Shown here: one piece after another, positions 16,589 through 25,400 of the stretch
Layout: each line of letters starts with the position of its first letter
How positions within the stretch are numbered: position 1 is the stretch's first letter
Source of the DNA: Ruminococcaceae bacterium FB2012
GTDB taxonomy: Bacteria > Bacillota > Clostridia > Oscillospirales > Ruminococcaceae
DNA: 64,000 nt
Assembly: GCA_900104495.1 (NCBI GenBank)
Contig: FMXS01000015.1
Coordinates: 39,991 to 103,990, forward strand
Direction: 5' to 3'
The notes under the pieces: generated by a model
The model's database searches: none
What the model was told of the DNA's origin: nothing
What the model saw: only the letters and a program-made list of their open reading frames with translations
Translations under genes and position numbers: made by a program

Positions 16589-17899
16589 ATGTGGTATGAT
16601 GAAGCAGTATTTTATCAGATCTATCCGCTGGGCTTCTGCGGAGCGCCTTTTGAAAATGACGGCGTCGAAGAACACCGCATCCTCAAGGTGCTCGACTGGA
16701 TAGACCATATCAAGGAGACGGGCTGCAATGCGGTCTATTTCTCGCCTGTGTTCGAGTCGGACACTCACGGCTACAACACCCGCGACTATTCAAAGATCGA
16801 CTGCCGCCTCGGCACCAATGAGGATTTCAAAAAGGTCTGCGATGCTCTCCACGAAGCGGGCATCAAAGTCATCCTTGACGGCGTGTTCAATCATGTGGGA
16901 CGCGGCTTCTGGGCCTTTAAGGACGTCCTTGAAAAGCGCTGGGATTCGCCCTACAAGGACTGGTTCAACATCAGCTTCGACGGCAATTCCAACTACAACG
17001 ACGGCCTGTGGTACGAGGGCTGGGAGGGCCATTACGACCTGGTGAAGCTCAATCTCCGCAACCCCGCCGTTACCGAGCATATCTTCAACTGCGTCCGTCA
17101 GTGGAAAGAGGAATTCGGCATCGACGGCCTGCGCCTTGACGTGGCCTACTGTCTGGACTTCGAGTTTCTGAAAAACCTCCGCCGCGTATGCAAGTCCCTT
17201 GACCCCGAGTTCTTCATCCTGGGTGAGCTTCTCCACGGGGATTACTCCCGCTGGGTCAACCCCGAGATGCTGGACTCCGCTACCAACTACGAGTGCTACA
17301 AGGGGCTCCATTCCAGCTTCAACTCGATGAATATGTTCGAGATCTGCCACTCGCTGAAAAACCAGTTCGGCCCCGAGCAGTGGTGCCGTTACAGAGGGAT
17401 GCACCTGCTGGCCTTCGTGGATAATCACGATGTTTCCCGCATCGCTTCCGTGCTCCAGAACGAAAAGCATCTGCCGCTGATCTACGCGCTGATGTTCGGT
17501 ATGCCCGGCATCCCCTGCGTTTACTACGGTTCTGAGTGGGGCACCAAGGCCGACAAGAAGGACGGCGATCCCGCTCTGCGCGTTTCCTTCGACGAGCCCC
17601 AGTCCAACGAGCTCACCGAATGGATCGCCAAGCTGGCCAAGGCTCACCGGGAGAGCAAGGCTCTCTGCTACGGCTCTATCGCCGTTCCCGTGCTGACCAA
17701 CAAGCAGTGCATCATCGAGCGCCAATTTGAAGACGAGCGTGTGATGATCGCGATAAACGCCGACGGTGAAGCCTACACCGCTCACTTCGATGCCCGATGC
17801 GGCCGCGCCGAGGATCTGATAAACGGCGGTTGGCACGATTTCGGAGGCGGCAGCACTCTGCCCCCTTACTCCGCCGCAGTTTGGAAATGCGAGAGATAA
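16589..17899 (+). CDS. GH13 alpha-amylase family enzyme, intracellular
   Basis: 436 residues, no signal peptide, so it acts in the cytoplasm on imported alpha-glucans or maltodextrins. The (beta/alpha)8 barrel motifs are in order: DGVFNH (region I), GLRLDVAYCL with the nucleophile aspartate (II), ILGELLHG with the acid/base glutamate (III) and FVDNHDVSR with the transition-state aspartate (IV). A short C-terminal beta domain follows. The opening WYDEAVFYQIYPLGFCG is typical of neopullulanase/cyclomaltodextrinase relatives. Start ATG has AAAGGGG 9 bases upstream. Monocistronic, with its own promoter and terminator. Exact specificity is not decided by sequence. Confidence 0.88.
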   Translation: MWYDEAVFYQIYPLGFCGAPFENDGVEEHRILKVLDWIDHIKETGCNAVYFSPVFESDTHGYNTRDYSKIDCRLGTNEDFKKVCDALHEAGIKVILDGVFNHVGRGFWAFKDVLEKRWDSPYKDWFNISFDGNSNYNDGLWYEGWEGHYDLVKLNLRNPAVTEHIFNCVRQWKEEFGIDGLRLDVAYCLDFEFLKNLRRVCKSLDPEFFILGELLHGDYSRWVNPEMLDSATNYECYKGLHSSFNSMNMFEICHSLKNQFGPEQWCRYRGMHLLAFVDNHDVSRIASVLQNEKHLPLIYALMFGMPGIPCVYYGSEWGTKADKKDGDPALRVSFDEPQSNELTEWIAKLAKAHRESKALCYGSIAVPVLTNKQCIIERQFEDERVMIAINADGEAYTAHFDARCGRAEDLINGGWHDFGGGSTLPPYSAAVWKCER

Positions 17900-17926
17900 A
17901 ACAGCTTTGTCCCAATAAACGAAACG

Positions 17927-17966
17927 CCCCCGGATGCCCTGTTCCGCATCCGGGGGATCTTTTTAT
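17927..17966. terminator. Bidirectional terminator
   Basis: An 11-pair perfect stem (17,927-17,937 with 17,946-17,956) followed by ATCTTTTT. It ends the GH13 gene and lies against the stop codon of the convergent gene at 17,963. Confidence 0.9.
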
Positions 17967-18487
17967 CTGTTTTCGTTTTCCGCTTTCTCTCTGACTTCCG
18001 GGAGGACCCAAAGCTCGTAGAAATCCTCGCATCCGCTGATGTAATCGGTGTACTGCTGATAAACAAGGCTGTCCTCGTCGGTACTGCCCACAAGCTCGTC
18101 GTAGATCCTTTTCAGCAGGCGGATCACCAGCGTGCTCATGACGGGGACGCTCTTATCCTTGCGGAATTCCGCATCGAAGAGCATCGCGGTGCGGAGGGTC
18201 TGCATCGGGGAGGTCAAGTCAGTTATCATAAGTTCGATGCGGTCCGGGGCATATTCGTTAAGCTCGTCGGCGGTGGCGCTGATGCGGAACATATCGCAGA
18301 TCATCCGGGCTTCCGCCTGCTGGAGCCCGTCATTCAGTTGTACCAGCGACAGGGCGTATCGGATGAAATCAGTCCCGACGGATTTGACGATGTCATCCTT
18401 TGTAGCTTCCTCGCCGTCAAGGGTCAGACCCTCCCAGGATGTGAGGGTGGAAGTAAGGAATTGAAGATCGCTGTAAATATCAGCCAT
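17963..18487 (-). CDS. Conserved-looking hypothetical cytoplasmic protein
   Basis: 174 residues, acidic and probably all-helical, with no signal peptide, membrane segment or motif I recognise. Start MADIYSDLQF at 18,487 is supported by GGGGG 7 bases upstream; a longer frame to 18,574 would run through the promoter. It has its own promoter at 18,513-18,541, divergent from the channel gene, and ends at the shared terminator. The divergent arrangement could mean a functional link with the channel, but nothing in the sequence shows it. Confidence 0.7.
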   Translation of the reverse strand: MADIYSDLQFLTSTLTSWEGLTLDGEEATKDDIVKSVGTDFIRYALSLVQLNDGLQQAEARMICDMFRISATADELNEYAPDRIELMITDLTSPMQTLRTAMLFDAEFRKDKSVPVMSTLVIRLLKRIYDELVGSTDEDSLVYQQYTDYISGCEDFYELWVLPEVREKAENENR

Positions 18488-18512
18488 ATCACGGCCCCCT
18501 TTCAGTACAGAT

Positions 18513-18541
18513 ATTATATCAGAAAAAGGCGGAAAAGTCAA
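18513..18541 (-). promoter_or_regulatory. Promoter of the 174-aa hypothetical gene
   Basis: On the minus strand TTGACT (18,536-18,541), 17 bases, then TATAAT (18,513-18,518). It is back to back with the plus-strand promoter at 18,564-18,592. Confidence 0.8.
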
Positions 18542-18563
18542 TGTTCCCGTGGCGCCGGTCCGG

Positions 18564-18592
18564 TTGACATTCATAGGGCGTCATGCTATAAT
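18564..18592 (+). promoter_or_regulatory. Promoter of the channel gene
   Basis: TTGACA (18,564-18,569), 17 bases, TATAAT (18,587-18,592), with TGC giving an extended -10. It lies 25 bases before the start codon. Confidence 0.88.
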
Positions 18593-18616
18593 ATGCTAAA
18601 AGGGGAGGGTCGGGAA

Positions 18617-20563
18617 ATGAAGAAAAAATTTACATTCAGGCAGAAGCTGTCCTTCAAGTTCGATATGCTGATGTCCAAGGGCGTTGTTTCCAAGGTCATC
18701 ATGCTCATCGCGCTGACGGTCGTGTTCGTGCTGGTGTTCGGCATCCTGGCCTCTATCGCGCTGGGAGACTTCAAGGGAATGGTCTTCTGGACCAGCTGGA
18801 AGACTCTGATGTATACCCTCGACCCGGGCAATCTCGACGGTGCGGAAGGTACGGTGCTTTACATCGGTATGATGTTCGTCGCCACCCTGTACGGCCTGTT
18901 CTTCACCGCCGTGCTGATCGGCCTTATCAACGACGCTATCTCTCAGAAAATGGATTCTCTCGCCAAGAGCAGGAGTACCGTTATCGCCGAGGGGCATACC
19001 GTTATCCTCGGCTTCAACGAGACCACATTTATCATCCTCCACGAGCTGTTCGAGGCCAATCTCAATCAGAAGGAGAAGCAGACGGTCATCATAATGGACG
19101 ATGCGGATTCCGTTGAGATGAACGAGAAGATCGCCGAGTTTTCCTCCCGTAGCAGGACCGCCTCCAACACTAAGGTCTATTGCCGTTCGGGAGTCATCTA
19201 CGATGTGGACGATCTTGAAAAATGCTCCCTTACCCTCAGCCGTGCGATAATCATCAATTCCTCCGACGATTTTGAGACTACCAAGGCGATACTTGCCTGC
19301 ACCTCTATCCTCAACGAAAATCCCGAGGACACCGAGTCCTACACCGTGGCGGTGGTTTACCACGCCGAAAACGAGGATGCCGCCCGTATCGCCGGCAACG
19401 ACGGCAAGAACAACGACCGCCTTGTAATGCTCCCGCTCCAGAATACCCTTGCCCGCATCGCCGTCCACACGTCGAGACAGCCGGGACTTTCCAAGGTCTT
19501 CACCGAGCTTTTCAGCTTCGACGGCAACGAGTTCTACATCCTTGACAACGAGCTTTGCTTCCCGAGGCTTTACGGCAGGAGCATCGAGGAGATAAACCGT
19601 ATGCTGAAAGCCGCCGTGGCTTTGGGCGTGTTCAGAGAAGGCGCGGGCGTGCTGATCGACGACCCGTCCTCCGTCACTTTCCAAAAGGGCGACAGGCTGA
19701 TAGTATTGCAGGACGACGACGATCCGCTTCTTGCCGAGGACGCTCCCGCGGAGCCTGCCAAGTGTCCCGAACTGAAAGCGATCCCCACGGAGAGATCTGT
19801 CTGTCTTGTCATCGGGGCCAAGTCCATAACCGAGGATGTGCTTATCGAGGAGCCGGAGTATCTCAGCGAGGGCTCAAAGCTGATCGTGGCCGATACTCAC
19901 GAGCTGGTGTCGAAGCACATCACCAAGGATATAGCCTCTGTCTACGCAGAGCACGGCATCGGCTTTGAGATAGAAGAAGTGGATGACCTCTATACCCGGG
20001 CAACCGTCAACAGACTGATGGAGCGCCACCGCCCCGACAGCATCCTTATGCTGGGCAGCGGCAACGATGAAGGCGCCCGTGAAGAGGACGAGAATATGCT
20101 CAAGGTACTGCTTTATCTCAAGGAGTACAAGGAGATCCACAATTGCCGGCTGAGCATCACCTGCCAGCTGAACAACGTCCTCGATCAGAAGCTGGCTACG
20201 GTCATCAGCAGCGACGATTTCATCATCAGCAAGCATATCGCAGCCCTGCTTATGACGCAGATAGCTCAGACCCGGAAGGTAAGACAGCTTTTCGACGTCC
20301 TGCTCCAGAGCGAGGGCTATGAGATCTACATCGAGAAGGCCAAGGGCTATGTCCCCACGGGACGGCCCATCGACCTCTACACCGCTATGAACGCGGTCAG
20401 CAAGCAGAAGAAGATACTTATCGGCATCAGACAGATGCAGGACGGCAGGCTCGGAGACCCGGTGCTGAATCCCCGGAAATACAACGAGGACGGCACCCTC
20501 AAACAATACACCTTCGGCGACGAGGACTGCCTCGTCATCCTTGCGGAAGAGTTCTCCAAATAA
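18617..20563 (+). CDS. CASTOR/POLLUX-type ion channel with RCK-like domains
   Basis: 648 residues. Two membrane helices lie at about residues 23-48 and 80-103, with an amphipathic segment between them (FKGMVFWTSWKTLMYTLDPG) in the place of a pore loop. The cytoplasmic part opens with HTVILGFNETTFIILHEL, a Rossmann-like RCK/TrkA-N start, and has a second copy near 395 (RSVCLVIGAKSI). This is the layout of plant CASTOR/POLLUX/DMI1 nuclear channels and their bacterial relatives. It probably carries cations gated by a ligand at the RCK ring. Start ATG at 18,617 follows GGGAGGG. Ion and ligand are unknown. Confidence 0.75.
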   Translation: MKKKFTFRQKLSFKFDMLMSKGVVSKVIMLIALTVVFVLVFGILASIALGDFKGMVFWTSWKTLMYTLDPGNLDGAEGTVLYIGMMFVATLYGLFFTAVLIGLINDAISQKMDSLAKSRSTVIAEGHTVILGFNETTFIILHELFEANLNQKEKQTVIIMDDADSVEMNEKIAEFSSRSRTASNTKVYCRSGVIYDVDDLEKCSLTLSRAIIINSSDDFETTKAILACTSILNENPEDTESYTVAVVYHAENEDAARIAGNDGKNNDRLVMLPLQNTLARIAVHTSRQPGLSKVFTELFSFDGNEFYILDNELCFPRLYGRSIEEINRMLKAAVALGVFREGAGVLIDDPSSVTFQKGDRLIVLQDDDDPLLAEDAPAEPAKCPELKAIPTERSVCLVIGAKSITEDVLIEEPEYLSEGSKLIVADTHELVSKHITKDIASVYAEHGIGFEIEEVDDLYTRATVNRLMERHRPDSILMLGSGNDEGAREEDENMLKVLLYLKEYKEIHNCRLSITCQLNNVLDQKLATVISSDDFIISKHIAALLMTQIAQTRKVRQLFDVLLQSEGYEIYIEKAKGYVPTGRPIDLYTAMNAVSKQKKILIGIRQMQDGRLGDPVLNPRKYNEDGTLKQYTFGDEDCLVILAEEFSK

Positions 20564-20569
20564 AACAGT

Positions 20570-20605
20570 GCCCTCACGGAACGTTAAGCCGTGAGGGCGT
20601 TTTTG
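20570..20605. terminator. Bidirectional terminator
   Basis: Ten-pair perfect stem GCCCTCACGG/CCGTGAGGGC (20,570-20,579 and 20,589-20,598) followed by GTTTTT. It separates the channel gene from the convergent phosphorelay operon. Confidence 0.92.
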
Positions 20606-20612
20606 TGCGTTG

Positions 20613-22067
20613 TTATTCCTCTATCATACCCTGAGCCATAAGGATGCCGCTGACAGTCGCCTGGAGCAGAGCCACCAGTTCGGCGTGGTGCATGGCTACA
20701 ATGTCGTGATTGCCGCTTTTGGCGGCGTCTTCAAGGAGAGCGGCCAGGTCGGAAAGACGCTCTGCGCCGATAGTCCGTGCTGCACTTTTGAGGGAGTGTG
20801 CCGCGATGCGGTAGCTGTCGAGATTGAGAGTGTTGAAGCTCTTTTCCAGCTTCTCGACGCGCTCGTCCGCGTTGGAGGCGAACTCCGACAGCATCTCCGA
20901 GTAGATGTCCACATCGTTCATGCAGTATTTCAGACCGATAGCGGTGTTCACGCCGCCCACGTCCAGCATGGTGAGATAGCTGAACTTCCGGTCGTCCTTA
21001 GTCTCTTCCGGAGCGGCTTGTACGCTGCCCGTGTCGTCGATGTACTCCTCTCGCAGGTTGTAGCTCTTGTCCTCGTCGATTATGGAGAGCATTATCTGCG
21101 CAAATGTGGGGTCGAACTGCGAACCGCTGCATCTTTTCAGCTCGTCGATGATGTACTGCTGAGCGTAGATGCCGTGGTAGCTTCTCCGGGAGGACATAGC
21201 GTCGTAGGCGTCCGCCACCGCGATTATGCGGGCTTCAAGCGGGATGTCCGTGCCTTTGAGACCGTCGGGATAGCCTGTACCGTCCCAGCGCTCGTGATGC
21301 CAGCGGGCTCCCACAGCCAGCTTGGGCATCTCGGAGATGTTTTTCAGTATCTCGTAGCCCACTATGGGGTGAGCCTTTATCAGCTCATATTCCTCTTCCG
21401 TCAGACGGGAGGGCTTGTTGATGACCGAGTCCGGCACGCCTATCTTTCCCACGTCGTGGAGCAGGCCCATGATGTAGATGTCCTCCAGTTCCTTCTGAGG
21501 ATAGCCCGCCCGCTTGGCGATCATCCGGGAATAGTCCGCCACACGGCTGGAATGTCCCTTGGTGTAGGCGTCCTTGGCGTCGATAGTCCCCGCAAGGGTC
21601 TGAACGATCTGTAAAGAGAGGCGTTCGTTGCGCTCGTGCTCTCTCTGTATCTCCGCAGTGACCCGGCTGACTTCCTGCATAAGGTCTGCTTGCAGACGGG
21701 TGAGCTCAATGGTGTTCCTTACGCGCATCAGCAGCACCGAAGGCGTGATAGGTTTGGTGACGAAGTCACGGGCTCCCTCGGCGAGAGCGCGGGTCTCGGT
21801 GTCCTCATCGTCGTCGGCGGTCAGAAAGATGACCGGTATCTGCCGCGTTTTCTTTTTGGCTTTCAGACGGTCAAAGGTCGCAAAGCCGTCGAGGCCCTCC
21901 ATATGAACGTCCAGCAGTATTATGTCGGGAATGTTCTCTTTAACAAACTCCAGCAGCTCCTCGCCGGAGCTCATGCAGCTGACCTTGTACCCTTGAAGCC
22001 CGAGGATACGCTCTGCGGCTTTGAGATTCAAGGGATCGTCGTCAACAACTGCTGCCCAGTATGTCAT
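20613..22067 (-). CDS. Response regulator with HD-GYP and C-terminal Hpt domains
   Basis: 484 residues in three domains. The receiver (about 1-125) has phosphoacceptor D53 in LLDVHMEG. The HD-GYP phosphodiesterase domain (about 155-345) has LHDVGKIG, the RWHHERWDGTGYP signature and ADAYDAMSS, so it should hydrolyse cyclic di-GMP or a related dinucleotide. A histidine phosphotransfer domain (about 395-475) has H424 in AHSLKSAARTIGA. An Hpt at the end of an HD-GYP output protein is unusual and may pass phosphate on or act as a sink. Start has GGAGGG upstream. It is last in an operon with a lone receiver and a hybrid kinase. Confidence 0.9.
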   Translation of the reverse strand: MTYWAAVVDDDPLNLKAAERILGLQGYKVSCMSSGEELLEFVKENIPDIILLDVHMEGLDGFATFDRLKAKKKTRQIPVIFLTADDDEDTETRALAEGARDFVTKPITPSVLLMRVRNTIELTRLQADLMQEVSRVTAEIQREHERNERLSLQIVQTLAGTIDAKDAYTKGHSSRVADYSRMIAKRAGYPQKELEDIYIMGLLHDVGKIGVPDSVINKPSRLTEEEYELIKAHPIVGYEILKNISEMPKLAVGARWHHERWDGTGYPDGLKGTDIPLEARIIAVADAYDAMSSRRSYHGIYAQQYIIDELKRCSGSQFDPTFAQIMLSIIDEDKSYNLREEYIDDTGSVQAAPEETKDDRKFSYLTMLDVGGVNTAIGLKYCMNDVDIYSEMLSEFASNADERVEKLEKSFNTLNLDSYRIAAHSLKSAARTIGAERLSDLAALLEDAAKSGNHDIVAMHHAELVALLQATVSGILMAQGMIEE

Positions 22068-22097
22068 ATTCTTTCCCTCCTTGTAGTGAGAATGAAC

Positions 22098-22457
22098 TTA
22101 CAGCGCCGATGCTATGACCGAGGTCACTTCGGCTGCCTGCAAGGGCTTGCCGATGACGCCCAAAGCGCCCAGTTCCGCAGCCTGCGCCTTGATCCCGTCG
22201 GTAACGGTGCCGGACATCAGACAAACGGGAACCGATGCGATGCTGCTGTCCTGCTTGATCTGAGCCAGCATTTCAAGACCGCTCATGCCGGGCATCTCAA
22301 TGTCGATAAATACCATGTCGGGGCTCTCGCTTTTCAGCTTTGCGAGTCCCTCCTCCCCCGAGGACGCAGTCAGCGCCTCGTTTCCTGTTTTCTTCATGAT
22401 GAAGCCCGCCATGCGGAGCATCATCGGATCGTCGTCGGTGAATAATATCCTGCTCAT
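22098..22457 (-). CDS. Stand-alone response regulator receiver
   Basis: 119 residues, a single CheY-like receiver. The acidic pair is DDD at residues 8-10, the phosphoacceptor is D52 in FIDIEMPG, and threonine and lysine of the switch follow. No output domain. Start overlaps the stop of the hybrid kinase gene (ATGA). It probably shuttles phosphate between the kinase Hpt and the Hpt of the HD-GYP protein, or acts as a phosphate sink. Confidence 0.88.
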   Translation of the reverse strand: MSRILFTDDDPMMLRMAGFIMKKTGNEALTASSGEEGLAKLKSESPDMVFIDIEMPGMSGLEMLAQIKQDSSIASVPVCLMSGTVTDGIKAQAAELGALGVIGKPLQAAEVTSVIASAL

Positions 22458-25400
22458 GATCCGGCCGCCTTTCTTACCTGTTCGATTATAGTCCTGTATT
22501 CATCAGCAAAGCTCTGATGATTGGCCTTAACAAATTCAGTATCGCCGTCCCGGGCCGCGAATTCCAGTTCTCTTGCGTGTTCCGAGAGCACATCCGCGCC
22601 GATGGTCCTTGCCGCGCTCTTGACGCTGTGGACGGTTATCCTGTAAAGGTCGAAGTCCCCCGCCGCAAGAGCCTTGTCAAGCTCCGCCGACTTATCAGTC
22701 TCCGCAAAGGAAGCAAGGGTCTCAAAGAAGAACTCCTTGGAATCCATGCAGTTTGCCAGCCCCTCCGCCGCATTGACGGCAGGGCAGATCTCCCGCAGTT
22801 TCAGAATGTCCTCCATAGTCATGCTGTCGGGATCGGCCTCGGGAGCCTCCTGCGGCTTGCCGGGCTTTTCCCGTGTGCGGAAGGTCTTGACGTTGTCGGG
22901 CAGACAGCTTATCAGCTGCTTTTCAAGGGCCTTGCTCTCGATAGGCTTGGTGAGATAGAATGCGAAGCCCTCGGCGAGATACATCTCCTTTGCGCCGACG
23001 ATAGCGTTGGCTGTCAGCGCGATTATCGAAGTCTTTTTGGGGACAAGCTCGTTTTTCTTGATCTCTCTGATGACCTCGATGCCGTCCATTTTGGGCATCA
23101 TGTGGTCGAGGAAGATCACGTCGTACTGTTTCTGCTGTATCATTTCAAGGCACTTCTCGCCGGAGTCCGCCAGGTCGGCGGTAATGCCGTAGAGCCGCAG
23201 CAGGCTTGCTGCTACCTTGAGATTCATGGGATTGTCGTCCACCACAAGGACCTTAGCCTCGGGAGCGTAGAGATAGCTGTCTTCAAGCTGCTTGTCGGTC
23301 TCGTCGGCGCTGCGGCTGAGCCAGCTGCCCATCTGCTCGGCGTTGACTATCTCCTGCCTCAGCCGGAAGGAGAAGGACGAGCCTTCGCCGTACACGCTTC
23401 TAACCTCCAGTTTGCTGCCCATAAGGTCCAGAAGCCTTGTTACTATGGACATTCCCAGGCCGGTGCCTTCGATGTTGCGGTTGCGCTTTTCTTCGAGCCT
23501 CTTGAAGGATTCAAACAGCGCACCTATATCCTCCTCGCGGATGCCTATGCCGGTATCGCTCACCTCGGCGTAGAGAACGATGCTGTTCTCGTCGGCGCTC
23601 TCCTTGCGGAGAGTGAGGGTCACGGTGCCCTTTTCGGTGTATTTGACGGCATTGGTCAGCAGGTTGGAGATCACCTGTCTGATGCGCACGTCGTCGCCCC
23701 TGAGAGTGCAGGGGAGAGTCTTGTCAGCGTCCACGAATATCTCCAGGCCTTTGTCGGCAGCCCTGGGACTGATGGAGTTGACCAGGTCGCCGATCATTGC
23801 GGCGGTGTCGTACTCCACGGGGATTATCTCCATTTTGCCGTCCTCGATCTTGGAGAAGTCGAGGATGCTGTTGATAAGCGACAGCAGCGTCCTGCCGGAG
23901 CTCTGTATGTTCATGGAGTATTCTCTTATATTTGTCTCGCCGCACTCGTGGAGTATCATCTCGTTCATGCCCAGAACGGCGTTGATAGGCGTTCTTATCT
24001 CGTGGGACATCTGCGCTAAGAAGCTGCTCTTGGCCTTGTCGGCGGCGATAGCGGCGTCGGCGCTTTCTTTCAGCTTGGCGTTGGTCTCGTCCTGCATGGT
24101 GATGAGCCTTGTCATGACCTTATACACCACGATCACGCAGGCCAGCAGCACCGTGATGCAGATAGAGCCGTAAATGAACACACCGCTGTATACCGACGTG
24201 ATGCTGTCCACAACATACACCGTAAAGCCGGAGGCTTCGTTCCTTGTGGCGGTCATGATCTTGAAGGAGCCGTTGTAGTCCTTGAAGAGCTTCACGCTCT
24301 TTCCGTCGGGCTCCGCCGAATTATAGGGCAGCTCGATGACATTCACCGAACCGTTCTCGGACATCTGATATTTGCCGTAGGGGTGGTTGATGATCTCGCC
24401 CTTGGCGTCGGCGAGGAAGGCATAGCTGCTGTCGGTGTAGCTGCTGCCGAGGATATCCACCAGCTTATCCATGTAGAAATCTATGCCGAAGCAGCCCAGC
24501 AGTTCTCCGCTGCGGTCGTCGTATATGTTCTCGGCGAAGGTGACGCAGTAGATCCCTGTCTGCCCGTCAAAATAGGGCGAGGAGATTATCCAGTTGCTGT
24601 CGGAGGCGATAAGCTCCTTGTACCAGCTTCTTTCCTCCACACGGAAGGCTTCTCTCAGGGGCTTCCAGCCGTTGTTCATGATGACCTGTTCTTCCCATTC
24701 GGGGTTGGCGATATAGCTCACCGAGATCTCGGGATACTGCTTGGTGATCCTGTCAAGATACTCCACGGCAGCGTCGTAGTCATTAACTATCCCGGGGTTG
24801 GTGGAGATGTTGCTGCAAAACATATCAAGTATGCTCTTCTGGGTCTTGATCCAGCCGGAGACTTGATTTTCGTAGTTGGTGACGGCGTTCTGCATCTTGC
24901 TGTTTCCGGACTTCAGCGAGGCGGTGACGGTTATGTAGGTACACATCACCAGCACGATAAGCAGCGCCGAAAGGATGATGGAGCGGAAATGACGGCTGAG
25001 CTTAACGTTGGACTCCTTGCGCTTTTTCAGCTCCTCCAGCCGCTTGTCTTTGGATTTGACCAGCTCGTTGTAGGAACGAAGCCGCGAGAGCATACCGGAA
25101 AGGCTGGCGCCCGCTTCTCTGATGCCGGCAAATTCCAGCTCGTAGTCGGCGGAGTTCTGTATGTTCTCCACGCTGGCCCCGGCATTGATGCGGTTCACCG
25201 GCTCACGGAGGTCGGCGGTGATGTTGGCAAGGAACTCCTGGTTGGTCTCAAGCAAAGCCTGGGCGGCCTTGGCACGTCTTGCGGTGATGATATAAAGCGC
25301 CAGCATGATGCCGAATATCAGCAGGAACACGCCCAGCATTATTATCATCTCGATGATAGATGTCTTGTAAAGGGACCACTTGTTCTCGCTGACTATCAGA

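Noticed and set aside
20610..21614. A 334-codon plus-strand frame after the channel gene
   Set aside because: It lies entirely opposite the REC-HD-GYP-Hpt gene and starts after a strong terminator.
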